In this document: positions 63,871 to 64,000 of the stretch, piece after piece
How the letters are laid out: every line of letters starts with the position of its first letter
Position numbering within the stretch: position 1 is the stretch's first letter
NCBI GenBank assembly: GCA_963811905.1
Contig: CAWETK010000018.1
Span: 496,001-560,000, forward strand
DNA length: 64,000 nt
From: DATFVA01 sp963811905
Lineage (GTDB): Bacteria > Bacteroidota > Ignavibacteria > Ignavibacteriales > Ignavibacteriaceae
Direction: 5' to 3'
Position numbers and translations under genes: made by a program
The notes under the pieces: generated by a model
Seen by the model: the letters and a program-made list of their open reading frames with translations, nothing else
What the model was told of the DNA's origin: nothing
Databases searched by the model: none

Positions 63871-63923
63871 ACTGCAGGGCAGATTGCATAACAGAGAACT
63901 TCATTATGCTTCAGCCCTGCAGT
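63871..63923 (+). terminator. Hairpin after the OB-fold lipoprotein gene
   Basis: Perfect 10-bp inverted repeat ACTGCAGGGC / GCCCTGCAGT with a 33-base loop, 11 bases after the stop. No T-run, so it may be a weak terminator or mRNA end stabiliser. Confidence 0.45.
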
Positions 63924-64000
63924 CTATATTTCACTCAGTCTAAATTACGGTAACAGTAAAGTCCGAAATATTCAGACGACAAAATTGTCACCGTTTCCCC

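Overview
The window looks like a chromosome piece from a Gram-negative member of the Bacteroidota/Chlorobiota group, most likely an Ignavibacteria-type bacterium. The reasons are two large secreted proteins with type IX secretion (T9SS) C-terminal sorting domains containing the motif NYPNPFNP, a gingipain-like C25 peptidase, lipoproteins and an outer-membrane barrel, a moderate-to-low G+C content, and many genes without a clear Shine-Dalgarno site. The taxonomic placement is inference; no rRNA is present.

Layout. 1-7 kb: signalling genes (a response regulator-cyclase cut by the window edge, a hybrid histidine kinase with three receiver domains), then gltX and glnS, and tRNA-Leu(CAA). 7-18 kb: a methyltransferase, a FemAB-like transferase, a rhodanese/MauE-like pair, a truncated and frameshifted DnaE-like polymerase, then on the minus strand a glycosyltransferase with purD, and guaB with a glutaryl-CoA-dehydrogenase-like enzyme. 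18-22 kb: a 1207-aa T9SS surface protein. 22-28.8 kb: a sparse region with three tandem intrinsic terminators, small regulators, two short genes with strong ribosome binding sites, and palindromic and GA-rich repeats. 28.8-29.3 kb: tRNA-Ser(GCT) followed by a GIY-YIG nuclease gene bracketed by altered tRNA-Ser copies, which looks like a tRNA-derived mobile unit. 30-34 kb: a C25 peptidase. 34-42.4 kb: a tightly coupled operon starting with pgsB-pgsC-pgsW (poly-gamma-glutamate type) and continuing with exported, outer-membrane and lipoprotein genes. 42.8-48.2 kb: a HiPIP-like protein, a GH31 glucosidase, a CBS protein and a PEBP protein. 48.3-62.9 kb: a complete complex I operon, nuoA-B-CD-E-F-G-H-I-J-K-L-M-N, on the minus strand. 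The window ends with a lipoprotein carrying an OB-fold-like domain.

How the genes work together. Complex I supplies the respiratory core. The pgs operon probably makes and exports an amide-linked surface polymer across two membranes; this is inference from PgsB/PgsC/PgsW and the co-transcribed envelope genes. T9SS substrates, FemAB, the GT4 enzyme and the VanZ-like protein fit an envelope-rich lifestyle.

Four genes (dnaE-like, pgsC, a three-repeat lipoprotein, the HiPIP) carry single-base frameshifts, while all housekeeping genes are intact. Either this accessory DNA is decaying or the assembly has a few indel errors; the sequence alone cannot decide. Several families of degenerate repeats fill the gaps between genes and in places supply the last codons of genes.
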